A stretch of DNA of 64,000 nucleotides from an uncultured Collinsella sp. (GTDB lineage: Bacteria; Actinomycetota; Coriobacteriia; Coriobacteriales; Coriobacteriaceae), in NCBI GenBank assembly GCA_958437495.1, contig CAUBOH010000013.1, positions 1-64,000 on the forward strand. The letters run 5' to 3'. The notes under the pieces were generated by a model. The model saw only the letters and a list, made by a program, of their open reading frames with translations, had not been told where the DNA came from and searched no databases. Shown here piece by piece: positions 52,857-61,705 of the stretch (position 1 is its first letter; each line of letters begins with the position of its first letter). Position numbers and translations under genes: made by a program.

Positions 52857-54140
52857 CTAAATGGTTTCCAAGAAAGCTTCGATGCGCGTCTGCAATTGGC
52901 CTGCGTCCTCGCCGGCGTAGTCGGTCGTGATGTGCATAAACGGAATGCCGGCTTCCTCGGCGGCCTTCTCCACGGCAAACGATTCCATCTCATAGAGCGT
53001 GCAGAACTGCAGGGCCACGTCGACAATGCCGTCGGCATGAAGGTCGCGTGCCATCTGAACGATGTCCTTCATACGCTGGTCGTTGGGCGTAAAGACGGCG
53101 CAGTTAATCTTAAAGTAGCGCTCGGCGATGGCGTCGAGCATCTCGTCGACCGTCTCGCCGGACTCGTCGACCAGATCCTTGTAGTAGCGCGAGCCCGTGC
53201 AGGACTCCTCGCCCACCACAATGCCGCCGGCTTTCTCGATGAGGTTGAACAGCTGCCAGTTGGGCACGGCCATGGGCGTACCGGTGTACAGGATGCGCTT
53301 GGTCCCCTTGGGTGCCACGCCCTCGCCGGCCTCGACACGTTGCTCGCACTCAGCCGCCATATCGTTAATGGCTCCGGTCAGACGTGGCGTGTCGTCCATA
53401 AAGGCGGCCTGAACGGTCAGCAGGCTGTCGAGACCGCTGATGGGTGCAGGGTCGGCAGCGCGCGTGGCAGCGAGGCGCTGCAGGGCGCGACGCTTCTCAT
53501 TGACGGCGTGGATGGCGGTCTTCAGACGCTCAGGCGTAATCGTGACGTCGCACTCTTCCTCGATCTTGGCGGCGAGCTTCTTGACCTCGGCCTTCCAGGT
53601 CACGAGCGTCGACTCGTCGTGTACGTTGGGAATATCCATGACGTACATGTTCTTTTGCGTGGCAAAAAACTCATAAGCCTTCTTCTTGCCATCGCAAGTG
53701 TTCTCGCCCACCACCAGGTCACTCGACTCAATGTAGGGGCAGACCTCGCCCAGCTTAAAGCCAGCAAAGCTCTTGATAAGCGGACAGGTATTGCGCGGCA
53801 GGTGCTCCTCGACCTTATCGGTTGCCCAATCGGCACCCGAGCAAAGGCCCACGGGGATACCGTCGCAGGCAAGTACAATCTCCTCGGGCACGTACACGCA
53901 GAACGAACCGACGATTTTGGTGGCCTCGCCAGCCTCCTTCTTGTCGAGCATCTCCTTAATGCGGCCGCTATGGATGTTGGTGGCCACAAAGTCCAAGTAG
54001 GACGTGGACTTGGGGCGGTTGTTCTGCGACAGGAACATGTCCCCGTACATCTGGCCCACGGCGCCCAGCAGCATATCGTGGTCGGCAAGATTCATGCCGA
54101 GGCTCTCCCACATCGGATGGAAATCGAATTCTTCAGCCAT
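52857..54140 (-). CDS. 2-Hydroxyacyl-CoA dehydratase D-component-like protein (double-cubane type), copy 2
   Basis: A 427-residue HgdB-family protein, paralogous to the gene at 51539-52702. The matching Cys positions are Cys81, Cys119 (NTCPLIKS) and Cys149 (ENTCDGKKK). It has an N-terminal extension of about 40 residues. The spacing between the two paralogs contains only a fold-back repeat. Each could form a homodimer served by the one ATPase, or the two could form a heterodimer like HgdAB; the similarity of their cluster motifs fits either. The ATG at 54140 follows AGAGGGG. It heads the run of eight minus-strand genes that ends at the terminator 46312-46341. Confidence 0.85.
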   Translation of the reverse strand: MAEEFDFHPMWESLGMNLADHDMLLGAVGQMYGDMFLSQNNRPKSTSYLDFVATNIHSGRIKEMLDKKEAGEATKIVGSFCVYVPEEIVLACDGIPVGLCSGADWATDKVEEHLPRNTCPLIKSFAGFKLGEVCPYIESSDLVVGENTCDGKKKAYEFFATQKNMYVMDIPNVHDESTLVTWKAEVKKLAAKIEEECDVTITPERLKTAIHAVNEKRRALQRLAATRAADPAPISGLDSLLTVQAAFMDDTPRLTGAINDMAAECEQRVEAGEGVAPKGTKRILYTGTPMAVPNWQLFNLIEKAGGIVVGEESCTGSRYYKDLVDESGETVDEMLDAIAERYFKINCAVFTPNDQRMKDIVQMARDLHADGIVDVALQFCTLYEMESFAVEKAAEEAGIPFMHITTDYAGEDAGQLQTRIEAFLETI

Positions 54141-54299
54141 AACGGTTCCCCTCTTGAACCAAAAACGGATAACGGCGGTATCGATGCACGACGGACGACG
54201 ATTGCCCGGCCGTGCTCAAACCCGGAATTTTGGGGAACCTGCTTTGCGGTCGATTATTTAGTTGTGCGTCGTCTCTCCCGGAGCCGTGAACATACCTGC

Positions 54300-54368
54300 T
54301 CATATGCGACTCCGAGCCATATACAGGGCGCGCGCGGCAACGCGGCGAATGTATGTCGTCTGCGGCAT
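54300..54368 (-). CDS. Possible 22-residue small protein or leader peptide
   Basis: An ATG at 54368 preceded by AAGGAGG opens a 22-codon frame ending in TGA at 54300. The peptide starts MPQTTYIRRVAA and is basic (six Arg). It lies in the 430-base gap 54141-54571, about 160 bases upstream of the HgdB-like gene on the same strand. The strong Shine-Dalgarno sequence is the main evidence. The inverted repeat GTTGATGTCAAC lies just upstream. It may be a leader peptide or a chance frame. Confidence 0.35.
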   Translation of the reverse strand: MPQTTYIRRVAARALYMARSRI

Positions 54369-54521
54369 GTGCGCACCCTCCTTAACCAGTTGATGTCAAC
54401 TATATCAACGGTCATCGACCATGCGAACACCGTTGACATTCGTACGACAGCGTCGTGTGCCGTCGTTTAATAAATAATTATCTTTATTGATAAGAATTTG
54501 TCATTCCTCATTCGGCGAACG

Positions 54522-54560
54522 GCAAAAACAAAGCCGCCGAGGCTTATATCCCCCGACGGC
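54522..54560 (-). terminator. Terminator of modABC
   Basis: On the minus strand GCCGTCG pairs with CGGCGGC (one G-U) and is followed by TTTGTTTTTG, 12 bases after the modC stop. Confidence 0.85.
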
Positions 54561-54571
54561 ATTACCCGGCG

Positions 54572-55642
54572 CTATCGACAAATCAAATGGATCCTGCTGG
54601 CATCAAAATGCATGCGCAGCGTCTCGCCTGCTTGCGGCAGCTCGTCGACAGGCATGCCCACTTTGTTGACCTTCCACTGCAGGCGCGTCGGCGCGTCGGC
54701 GCGCGGCACGTCCAGCAGCACCAGGCGCTCAAAACGTGAATCGCTCACGCGGGCCACATGCAGGTCGTAGCTGTTGCGACCCCGCTCGGCACGGTTGTCC
54801 ACATGGAAGTAGCTCGCACGAATACCCAGGTACGCCACGTTATCGGGAACCTCACGGCCCACGTTGAAGGTCATGCCCCAGTCCAGGGCCTCAACTTCCT
54901 GAAGCCCGATCTTGCGCGCGCGGCTCGTATTCTTGCAGCCCGTCAGGCGCAGCGCAGCCAAGGTTTGCGGCCGGCGGACCACGTCCTCGACGGAGCCGAT
55001 CTCCTCCACATGCCCATCGTGCATCACGCAAATGCGCTCGCACAGGCGGCACGCTTCGTCGATGTCGTGGCTCACATAGAGCACGGTGCGGCTGCATACA
55101 TCGAACAGGTCGAGCATGTTCTGTTCGAGCGCGCTCTTAAGATAGGAATCGAGTGCGCTCATGGGCTCGTCGAACATAAAGATGCCCGGGTGTGCCGCCA
55201 CCATGCGCGCGAGCGCTACGCGCTGCTGCTGGCCGCCCGAGAGGCGCGCGGGATAACGGTCGGCAAAGTCGGCCAGTCCAAAGATACCCAGGTAGCGCTC
55301 GGCAAGTTGTCTGCGCGCTGCGGCGTCGCCTGCGCCCTCAACGCCGGCGCACACGTTATCGGCCACCGTCATATTAGGGAACAGCTGATAGTTTTGAAAC
55401 ATCAGGGCGCATTTTCGCTCCTGGGGCGAAAGGTTGATGCCCGTCGCCGAGTCAAAAAAGGTCACGCCGTTGACGACGATCTTGCCCTCGTCGGGCGTCT
55501 CCACACCGGCAATGCAGCGCAGCGTGCAGCTCTTGCCGCAACCCGAGGCGCCCAGCAGCGCCACGCACTCCTCGCCGGCCTCAAGCTGCATGTCGAGCAC
55601 AAACCCGGGATAACGTTTCTTAATATCCAAAACGAGCGACAT
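54572..55642 (-). CDS. modC: Molybdate ABC transporter ATP-binding protein
   Basis: A 356-residue ABC ATPase that powers molybdate uptake. Walker A GASGCGKS is at residues 31-38, the signature LSGGQQQR near 134-141 and Walker B FMFDEP near 156. The C-terminal part after about residue 290 is a beta-rich regulatory (MOP/TOBE-like) domain. It lies at the end of modA-modB-modC, 3 bases after modB, so membership in the same transporter is clear. Specificity for molybdate over tungstate is taken from the neighbours (mogA, moeA, molybdoenzymes). Confidence 0.92.
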   Translation of the reverse strand: MSLVLDIKKRYPGFVLDMQLEAGEECVALLGASGCGKSCTLRCIAGVETPDEGKIVVNGVTFFDSATGINLSPQERKCALMFQNYQLFPNMTVADNVCAGVEGAGDAAARRQLAERYLGIFGLADFADRYPARLSGGQQQRVALARMVAAHPGIFMFDEPMSALDSYLKSALEQNMLDLFDVCSRTVLYVSHDIDEACRLCERICVMHDGHVEEIGSVEDVVRRPQTLAALRLTGCKNTSRARKIGLQEVEALDWGMTFNVGREVPDNVAYLGIRASYFHVDNRAERGRNSYDLHVARVSDSRFERLVLLDVPRADAPTRLQWKVNKVGMPVDELPQAGETLRMHFDASRIHLICR

Positions 55643-55645
55643 GGC

Positions 55646-57088
55646 TTATCGACCTCCCTTTGCGACCGTGTCATCGCGCATAAGCTCGGCCAACGCCTCG
55701 CGATCGATACGCAGCGCATCGCCGCCGACTGGGTCGAGCGAATCGGTCTGGCCGCCCAGCTGCTTGGCCCGCTTACGCTCTGCACGGGAGAGACCACGCT
55801 CACGATACTTTTGCGAATGCGCCGTATACATGTTGATGAACAGAATGACCAGGAAGCTGAACGCAATTACGACCACGACCCAAAAGAGGGCCACCGACGT
55901 ATTGCCGCCCATCCACTCAAAGTAAATGGCGATGGGAATGGTCTGCGTAATACCGGCATAGTTGCCCGCAAAGAACAGGGTGCAGCCAAACTCGCCCATG
56001 GCACGCGCGAAGGCAAGCACCGCGCCGGCGGCAATCGAGGGCCAGCCAAGCGGCATCATAAGCTTGGTAAAGATGCGACGTTCGGACCACCCGAGCGTGC
56101 GCGCAGCGTCGAGCATCTGCGTGTCGAGGCTCTCGAAGGCTCCGAGCGCCGTACGGTAGACCAGGGGAAACGACACCACCACGGCAGATATCACTGCCGC
56201 GGGCCAGGTAAAGACAATCGAGATGCCGTGCGCGATGAGCCACTGGCCCACCCCGGTCGAGCGACCAAACAGCATGAGGAGCAGAAAGCCGCAGACCGTG
56301 GGCGGCAGCACCATAGGAATCGTAAAGACCGAATCGAGCAGGCCCTTGATGCGACTCGAGGTGCCCATAGTCTTGCACGCGGCGAACAGACCCAACGCAA
56401 AGGAGATCAGCAGGGCAAGACCGCTCGTTTTAATGGACACCCAAAACGGGCGATAGTCGATGTCGCCCAAAAAGGAAGCCAGAGAGGTCAAGGGCCCCTG
56501 CTCATCCCGCAACTCGACAGACGATGCCTCTACCATTTGAGCGCTATCAAGCCAACGCGCGCCGCCCTTGGCATCACCCAAGGCTGATGCAATCACCACA
56601 TAGCGGTCCCCATCCGCACCGCGCTCGTCAAAGCCATAGGTATACCCGCCGGCATCAAACGTAGTTTCCTCCGTGACATACCAAGGAAGATCCACGTCCT
56701 CCAGCTGCGCACCTCCCATGCAGTTTGCGCTGTCGAGCTTACAGACGAGGGCCTTGAGACCCGATACGCACTCGTTGTCCTGCGGATCCAATCCATACTT
56801 CTCGACCGCTTTGGGCGATATCCACACCACAACGCGATCGGTAGCAGGCGCCACTACAAGGTCCACGTCCTCGTCAACGGGAAACCGGTAGCCCTCAGGC
56901 TGGCCCTCCATGGCACGAGCGGTCCCCTTGGCCAACCGCTCAAAACCCTCAATCCCATAAGAAAGCCCATGAGCGGTCGCAGCAACCTGGGCCCCGTCCT
57001 CAGCGTCCCCAGCAAACGCAAATCCCGGCACCCAGCAAAGCGCGAAGGTCAAAGCACAGGCGACAAGCATGCGGAATCTATTAAGCAC
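55646..57088 (-). CDS. modB: Molybdate ABC transporter permease with extra N-terminal exported domain
   Basis: A 480-residue permease. Residues about 1-27 look like a signal peptide or signal anchor. Residues 28-205 form an extracytoplasmic domain not found in normal ModB (about 225 residues). Residues 210-440 are the ModB-type membrane domain with the EAA loop AARTLGWSERRIFTKLMMP. The GTG at 57088 has GGAG 6 bases upstream; the TTG four codons earlier and ATG at 57070 are alternatives. A basic cytoplasmic tail follows the last helix. The extra domain contains VDLVVAPATDR and two Cys near residues 103-120 that might form a disulfide. Its role, perhaps in substrate capture, is unknown. Confidence 0.88.
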   Translation of the reverse strand: MLNRFRMLVACALTFALCWVPGFAFAGDAEDGAQVAATAHGLSYGIEGFERLAKGTARAMEGQPEGYRFPVDEDVDLVVAPATDRVVVWISPKAVEKYGLDPQDNECVSGLKALVCKLDSANCMGGAQLEDVDLPWYVTEETTFDAGGYTYGFDERGADGDRYVVIASALGDAKGGARWLDSAQMVEASSVELRDEQGPLTSLASFLGDIDYRPFWVSIKTSGLALLISFALGLFAACKTMGTSSRIKGLLDSVFTIPMVLPPTVCGFLLLMLFGRSTGVGQWLIAHGISIVFTWPAAVISAVVVSFPLVYRTALGAFESLDTQMLDAARTLGWSERRIFTKLMMPLGWPSIAAGAVLAFARAMGEFGCTLFFAGNYAGITQTIPIAIYFEWMGGNTSVALFWVVVVIAFSFLVILFINMYTAHSQKYRERGLSRAERKRAKQLGGQTDSLDPVGGDALRIDREALAELMRDDTVAKGGR

Positions 57089-57156
57089 GAAAAGCTCCAA
57101 GAGAATACAAGGACGGAGTTAAACACAAAACGATGGAATTATCGCGCCAAGCCGCA

Positions 57157-58029
57157 CTACGCGGAAAGCTCAAAGCCGTATTTGGCCCAAATCTTCTGGG
57201 CCTTCTTGTTGGACAGGCAAAAGTCGATAAACGCCTTGGCCTCGTCGGCATGTTCGGAGCCATCGGCGACAGCGCCCGGATACACGATGGGCTTATGCGA
57301 GTCCTCGGGACACACAAAGGCCTCCTCGATGCCGTCGTAGCGGAAGATGTCGGAGCTATAGACAAAGCCAGCCACGCAGTCGCCCGTAGAGACGTAAGAC
57401 GCAGCCGTGCCGACCTTGTCGGCCAGGGCCACCTTGTCGGCGATCTCGGGGGCGTACTCGCCGTCGTCGCCCTCGGTGCCGGTGTAGAGGCCCACAGAGG
57501 CCAGGGCCTGGTTGGCGTACTTGCCGGCGGGAACGGTCTTGGCGTCGCCAATGGCGATCTTGCCGTCCAGATTCGCGACGTCGGCGATGGCCTCGACCTT
57601 GGTGTCGGAGCCCTCGGCGCGAATGATCAAGAGGTCGTTGCCGAACATATCCTCACGGGTGTCGGTGTCGACGAGCTCAGCGGCTTCTGCGTCGTCCATG
57701 GTGCCCTTGGAGGCCGTGATGAGTACGTCGACCGCAGCACCGGCGCGCATCTGCTCAACGAGGTCGCCAGACGCCTTAAACTGCGTGTCGGCAAACGTGG
57801 TGCCGGTCTGCTCGGTGTAAAGCTCCTGAACCTCGGGCAGAGCCTTCTCGAGCGAGTTGGCGGCAAAGACCTGCAGCTCGACAGCTTTCATGGACGAAGT
57901 CTTGGCGGAGCCGGCATCGGAGCCAGTCGACTCAGGCGCCTTATTGCCGGAGCACCCGGCAAGGCCAAGGCCGGCAGCGGCGACAGCAGAAAGCGAGACG
58001 AATCCGCGGCGAGAAACCATATCGAACAT
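57157..58029 (-). CDS. modA: Molybdate-binding lipoprotein
   Basis: A 290-residue periplasmic-type solute-binding protein. The N-terminal signal carries a twin-arginine-like SRRGFVS motif and the lipobox LAGC with Cys26 as the lipidation site. After a Ser/Gly-rich linker, the mature part starts VELQVFAANSLEKAL, the ModA pattern whose Ser contacts the oxyanion, followed by FKASGDLVEQ. The ATG at 58029 follows AAAGGG. It is the first gene of modABC, with a TATAAT box about 60 bases upstream (58090-58095). Confidence 0.92.
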   Translation of the reverse strand: MFDMVSRRGFVSLSAVAAAGLGLAGCSGNKAPESTGSDAGSAKTSSMKAVELQVFAANSLEKALPEVQELYTEQTGTTFADTQFKASGDLVEQMRAGAAVDVLITASKGTMDDAEAAELVDTDTREDMFGNDLLIIRAEGSDTKVEAIADVANLDGKIAIGDAKTVPAGKYANQALASVGLYTGTEGDDGEYAPEIADKVALADKVGTAASYVSTGDCVAGFVYSSDIFRYDGIEEAFVCPEDSHKPIVYPGAVADGSEHADEAKAFIDFCLSNKKAQKIWAKYGFELSA

Positions 58030-58089
58030 GTTCAACCCTTTCGAACGGTACACCCGGGCACCCCGCCGCGGGCTTTATTCTGTTACTAG

Positions 58090-58123
58090 ATTATACTTTC
58101 GCGCGAATAATGTTTATGATAAA
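58090..58123 (-). promoter_or_regulatory. modA promoter region with two palindromes
   Basis: The minus strand has TATAAT at 58095-58090, TTCGCGCGAA just upstream and the palindrome TTTATGATAAA at 58113-58123 near the -35 position. The last is a candidate operator for a molybdate-responsive regulator, though it does not match the E. coli ModE consensus. Confidence 0.45.
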
Positions 58124-58185
58124 TATCTCTCGCCTGATAATTTTCTTTTACCAATAACCACGAGACGGCCCGCACTGTCGCTGCA

Positions 58186-58222
58186 TAAGAAAGGCGGAGT
58201 GACTCGCAAGGTCGCTCCGCCG
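58186..58222 (-). terminator. Terminator of moeA-mogA
   Basis: GGCGGAGTGAC on the plus strand pairs with GTCGCTCCGCC with one mismatch. The minus strand continues TTTCTTAT. It lies 13 bases after the mogA stop. Confidence 0.85.
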
Positions 58223-58234
58223 CAGGTAGTGCGC

Positions 58235-58714
58235 TTATTTGGCGTGCCCGCCGCCCGCCGTCATTTGGGCCGCATGCTCCAGCTGATCGCTCACGGCCTC
58301 CCAGCTTTCGCGGGCCGCTTTCGTGGATCCCGGAAAGTTGATGACAAGCGTATGCCCACGCTGCATGCACACGGCGCGCGAGAGCATGGCGCGGCGCGTC
58401 TTGGTCATGGAGTACGCACGGATTACCTCTGCAATACCCGGCACATCACGCTCGCAGACGGCACGCGTCGCCTCGGGCGTCACATCGCGCATCGAAAGCC
58501 CCGTGCCGCCGCAGGTGAGCACGACATTGGCGTGGCACTCATCGGCGGCTTCCACAATGGCATCACCGATCTCGCTGGCGTCGTCGCGCACGACCACATG
58601 TGAGGCGACCGTCCAGCCCTGTGCCTCGATAAGTTCCTCGAGTGCGGCTCCAGCCTCGTCCTGGGCAAGATCGCGCGTATCCGAGCACGTCACGATCGAA
58701 ATCTTCAGCTCCAT
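58235..58714 (-). CDS. mogA: Molybdopterin adenylyltransferase (MogA/MoaB family)
   Basis: A 159-residue protein that adenylylates molybdopterin before molybdenum insertion. The signature TCGGTGLSMRDVTPEA is at about residues 68-83, with the Asp used for metal and substrate binding. Length is typical of MoaB/MogA (about 160-195). The ATG at 58714 follows AGGAGG. It lies 10 bases after moeA on the same strand, and the two proteins act in succession. MogA and MoaB cannot be separated by sequence alone. Confidence 0.9.
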   Translation of the reverse strand: MELKISIVTCSDTRDLAQDEAGAALEELIEAQGWTVASHVVVRDDASEIGDAIVEAADECHANVVLTCGGTGLSMRDVTPEATRAVCERDVPGIAEVIRAYSMTKTRRAMLSRAVCMQRGHTLVINFPGSTKAARESWEAVSDQLEHAAQMTAGGGHAK

Positions 58715-58724
58715 ATCATTCCTC

Positions 58725-59987
58725 CTACAACACGGCGCCCTCGGGCAGGTCGACGCGAACAACGTCAACGACATCGCCCACTTTGAGGTCGCACGGTCCT
58801 TCATCAACACGCAAGAGGCAGTTCGCACGCTGCATAGTTCCAAGCAGCGCCGAATTCTGCGTCTTAGCCTCGGTCACCAACAGCTCACCGGTCTCGGTGT
58901 CGCGCAAAACCGTGGCGCGATCGAAGAAGCGGCGATGCTGTCGCTTTTTCACGCCGTGTGTGAGCGTCGCCTGCTGTACGGGACGCGCACCCTCGGCAAA
59001 GCCGCGCATCTTGCGGATCGCCGGACGGGCGAGCATCTCAAAGCCCACATACGCCGCTGCCGGATTGCCTGAAAGCCCCAGGTAGGGCTTACCCCCGAGC
59101 AAGCCAAACGTGATGGCCTTGCCCGGACGCATCGAGATGCGGTCAAACAGCACCTCGCCCTCGCGCTTAACCAACGCCGTCACGTAGTCGTAGTCGCCCG
59201 CCGAGGCGCCACCGCTCGTAATGACAAAATCGCACTCCTGCACGGCACGATGCACCAGCTCGGCAATCGCCTGCTCATCATCGGGCGCAATGCCGTAGAA
59301 CACGGGCTCGGCGCCGGCATCGAGTGCTTCGGCCATCAACGCCGACGAGTTGGAGTCGCGAATCTGCCCGCGCGCCGGCACGTTGCTCGGTGCGACCAGT
59401 TCCGTGCCCAGCGAGATGATGCCCACACGAGGGGCAGCGTGCACCTTCACGCTCGCGTATCCGGCGCTCGCCAGCAGACCCGCGCCCGCCGGAGCCACGA
59501 CCTCGCCGGCGTGCATCACAACATCGCCGGCATGGGCCTCCTCGGCGGCCGAGCGAACGTTCTCCCCCACCTTGGCAGGCGCCGAGAGCCTCACACGCGA
59601 ACCCTCGTTGCCGTCACCGACGAGCACATCGACGATCTCGTATTTCACCACGGCATCGGCACCTTCGGGTACCGGCGCGCCCGTCATGATGCGGACCGTC
59701 TCGCCCGCGCCGATTGCGCCCTCAAACACATGGCCCGCGGCCTCGTGTCCGATAACGTCGAGCGTCACCGGCGCCTCGCCAGATGCCTGCGCCAAGTCCG
59801 CCGAGCGCACGGCATATCCGTCCATAGCGCTGTTGGCAAACGGCGAGATGTCGATATCGGCCACCGCATCCTCTGCCAAGGGAAGACCGGCGGCCTGCCA
59901 CACGGGAATCTCGACGAGATCGGTCGGAGCAACGTGCGACAGAACAATCGACTGCGCGTCCTCCAACGGAATGAGTTTCTCAGCCAT
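58725..59987 (-). CDS. moeA: Molybdopterin molybdenumtransferase MoeA
   Basis: A 420-residue enzyme that inserts molybdate into adenylylated molybdopterin. Domain I/II contains SAMDGYAV (about residues 53-60) and MTGAPVPEGADAV. Domain III, MoaB-like, has TSGGASAGDYDY, and SMRPGKAITFG with LSGNPAAAYV follows. The C-terminal domain IV is present. The ATG at 59987 follows AGAGGTG; an upstream start adds nine residues without family support. It is upstream of mogA and divergent from the CLC gene at 60198. Confidence 0.94.
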   Translation of the reverse strand: MAEKLIPLEDAQSIVLSHVAPTDLVEIPVWQAAGLPLAEDAVADIDISPFANSAMDGYAVRSADLAQASGEAPVTLDVIGHEAAGHVFEGAIGAGETVRIMTGAPVPEGADAVVKYEIVDVLVGDGNEGSRVRLSAPAKVGENVRSAAEEAHAGDVVMHAGEVVAPAGAGLLASAGYASVKVHAAPRVGIISLGTELVAPSNVPARGQIRDSNSSALMAEALDAGAEPVFYGIAPDDEQAIAELVHRAVQECDFVITSGGASAGDYDYVTALVKREGEVLFDRISMRPGKAITFGLLGGKPYLGLSGNPAAAYVGFEMLARPAIRKMRGFAEGARPVQQATLTHGVKKRQHRRFFDRATVLRDTETGELLVTEAKTQNSALLGTMQRANCLLRVDEGPCDLKVGDVVDVVRVDLPEGAVL

Positions 59988-60162
59988 ATACACCTCTAGC
60001 ATGCTGCGGCGCACATCACGGGCGCCGATTCTTTATGTTTATCTCAGTATAATCCCCGCCGCACGACGGCGACTTGGCCTGTACCCGCAAATACATCTGT
60101 CGGCCGCAAGCCGCGAAACAAAACCAAAACCAACCCACCGGCTCGTCGCGTTTACCGCGTTT

Positions 60163-60168
60163 TATAAT
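60163..60168 (+). promoter_or_regulatory. Candidate -10 box of the CLC gene
   Basis: TATAAT occurs 30 bases before the ATG at 60198. No good -35 is seen at the normal distance. A second TATAAT lies at 60051-60056. Confidence 0.35.
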
Positions 60169-60197
60169 GCTCGTGTTGCAACCCAAAAGAGGAACGT

Positions 60198-61619
60198 ATG
60201 GCTTTTACCGACAAACCCGAAAGCGCAAACGAGGCGCAGGATCATTCCCAGTCGCTCGACGACGGCGGCTTTTTCTCCCTTAATGACGTCATCATGGCAG
60301 GCAGGCAACAGCTCACCCGCTCCGAGCATCTCTTGGCTGCCGACACGCGCCGCAACGCCCGCAACCTACTCGCGAGCGCCAAGTTGCTCGCGCTCGTCGT
60401 CATCGTCTCGCTCGCCATGGGCGTTGCCGCTTGGGCGTTTTTGGCCTCGCTGAATATCGCGACCGACTATCGCGAGCACCACGCGTGGGTCTACGCATTG
60501 CTTCCCGTTGTGGGCATTGCCACCGCATGGGTGTACAAAAACCACGGCCTTGCTGCCAAACGAGGCAACAACCTGGTCATCGACTCCGCTCTGGGCACAC
60601 GCCTCATCCATATGCGCATGGCCGTCCTCACCTTCGTCTGCTCCACGCTCACGCACCTAACGGGCGGATCGGCCGGTCGCGAGGGAGCTGCGGTGCAGAT
60701 TGGCGGCACCATCGCCAGCAACATCTCGAGCCTCGCCCACCTCAAAAAGCATGACCACCACGACCTCATGCTCGCCGGCATCTCGTCGGCCTTTGGCGCC
60801 GTATTCGGTTCGCCCCTTGCCGGAGCTTTCTTTGGCATGGAGATGTGCTTTATCGGCAAGATCGACTACACCGCGGGCATCTACTGCCTGGTCGCCTCGT
60901 TTACCGGCTACTTTACGTCGCTTGCCTTGGGAACCGAGTACGAGGCGAATGTCATCGCCAGCGTTCCCAACATGACACCACGGACGGTTGTCATCGTTGT
61001 TATCAGCGCAATTATCTTCGGCCTGACGGCACGCCTCTTTGCCTGGTCGGTTCGAACCGTCAAGAACCTGTACGGTCGCTTTATAACCAATTACCTCATC
61101 CGCGCACTCATAGGCGCACTCGTGGTTTTGACCGCCTATGCCCTCCTTGACGCCTGGGACTACGCCGGCCTTTCCACGTGGCTTTCCGACGCCGGATTTG
61201 CCGGCAACACCACCCTGGCAGACGCAGCCATCAAGTTGGTCGTCACAGCGCTTACCCTGGGCGCGGGCTTCCAAGGCGGCGAGGTCACGCCCCTGTTTGG
61301 CATCGGTGCGGCACTCGGTGGCTGGATCGGTTGCCTTACCGGACTCGACCCCAGTTTTCTGGCGGCTCTCGGCATGCTCGGCGTGTTCTGTGCCGGCCTC
61401 AACGTGCCCATCACCACCTGCATGATGGCCATCGACCTGTTCCACGGCACGGCCGCCGGGTTCTTTGTCATCGTGGCCTTTATCAGCTATCTAACCGGCG
61501 GACACCGCGGCGTGTACCCCGCCCAGCGCATCATCTCACCCAAGCGGCGTTCGCTTATTGTGGATGAGGGCGGTACGGTAGCGGATGCTATCGAGCGCCA
61601 CAACGACCTGATAGAGTAG
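60198..61619 (+). CDS. CLC-family chloride channel/antiporter
   Basis: A 473-residue membrane protein of the CLC family. The anion-pore motifs are GSAGREGAAVQ (about residues 157-167) and GAGFQGGEVTPLFG (about 355-368), with 16-18 hydrophobic segments in between and around. The N-terminal 60 residues are cytoplasmic and charged. The second motif, with GGEVTPLF, is like that of the fluoride/proton antiporter branch rather than classical chloride exchangers, but no fluoride riboswitch was seen upstream. The ATG at 60198 follows AAGAGGA. It stands alone, divergent from moeA. Confidence 0.88.
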   Translation: MAFTDKPESANEAQDHSQSLDDGGFFSLNDVIMAGRQQLTRSEHLLAADTRRNARNLLASAKLLALVVIVSLAMGVAAWAFLASLNIATDYREHHAWVYALLPVVGIATAWVYKNHGLAAKRGNNLVIDSALGTRLIHMRMAVLTFVCSTLTHLTGGSAGREGAAVQIGGTIASNISSLAHLKKHDHHDLMLAGISSAFGAVFGSPLAGAFFGMEMCFIGKIDYTAGIYCLVASFTGYFTSLALGTEYEANVIASVPNMTPRTVVIVVISAIIFGLTARLFAWSVRTVKNLYGRFITNYLIRALIGALVVLTAYALLDAWDYAGLSTWLSDAGFAGNTTLADAAIKLVVTALTLGAGFQGGEVTPLFGIGAALGGWIGCLTGLDPSFLAALGMLGVFCAGLNVPITTCMMAIDLFHGTAAGFFVIVAFISYLTGGHRGVYPAQRIISPKRRSLIVDEGGTVADAIERHNDLIE

Positions 61620-61705
61620 ATGTAATAATCGCCGTGCAGCCACAATCGGGGGCAATTCGACCTGAGCGCGACCGCACTGTCATGTCACACGCCGGGAGTC
61701 GCCCC

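Noticed and set aside
60015..60197. Fluoride riboswitch before the CLC gene
   Set aside because: The GGCGATGG-type core was not found; only AT-rich promoter-like sequence is seen.
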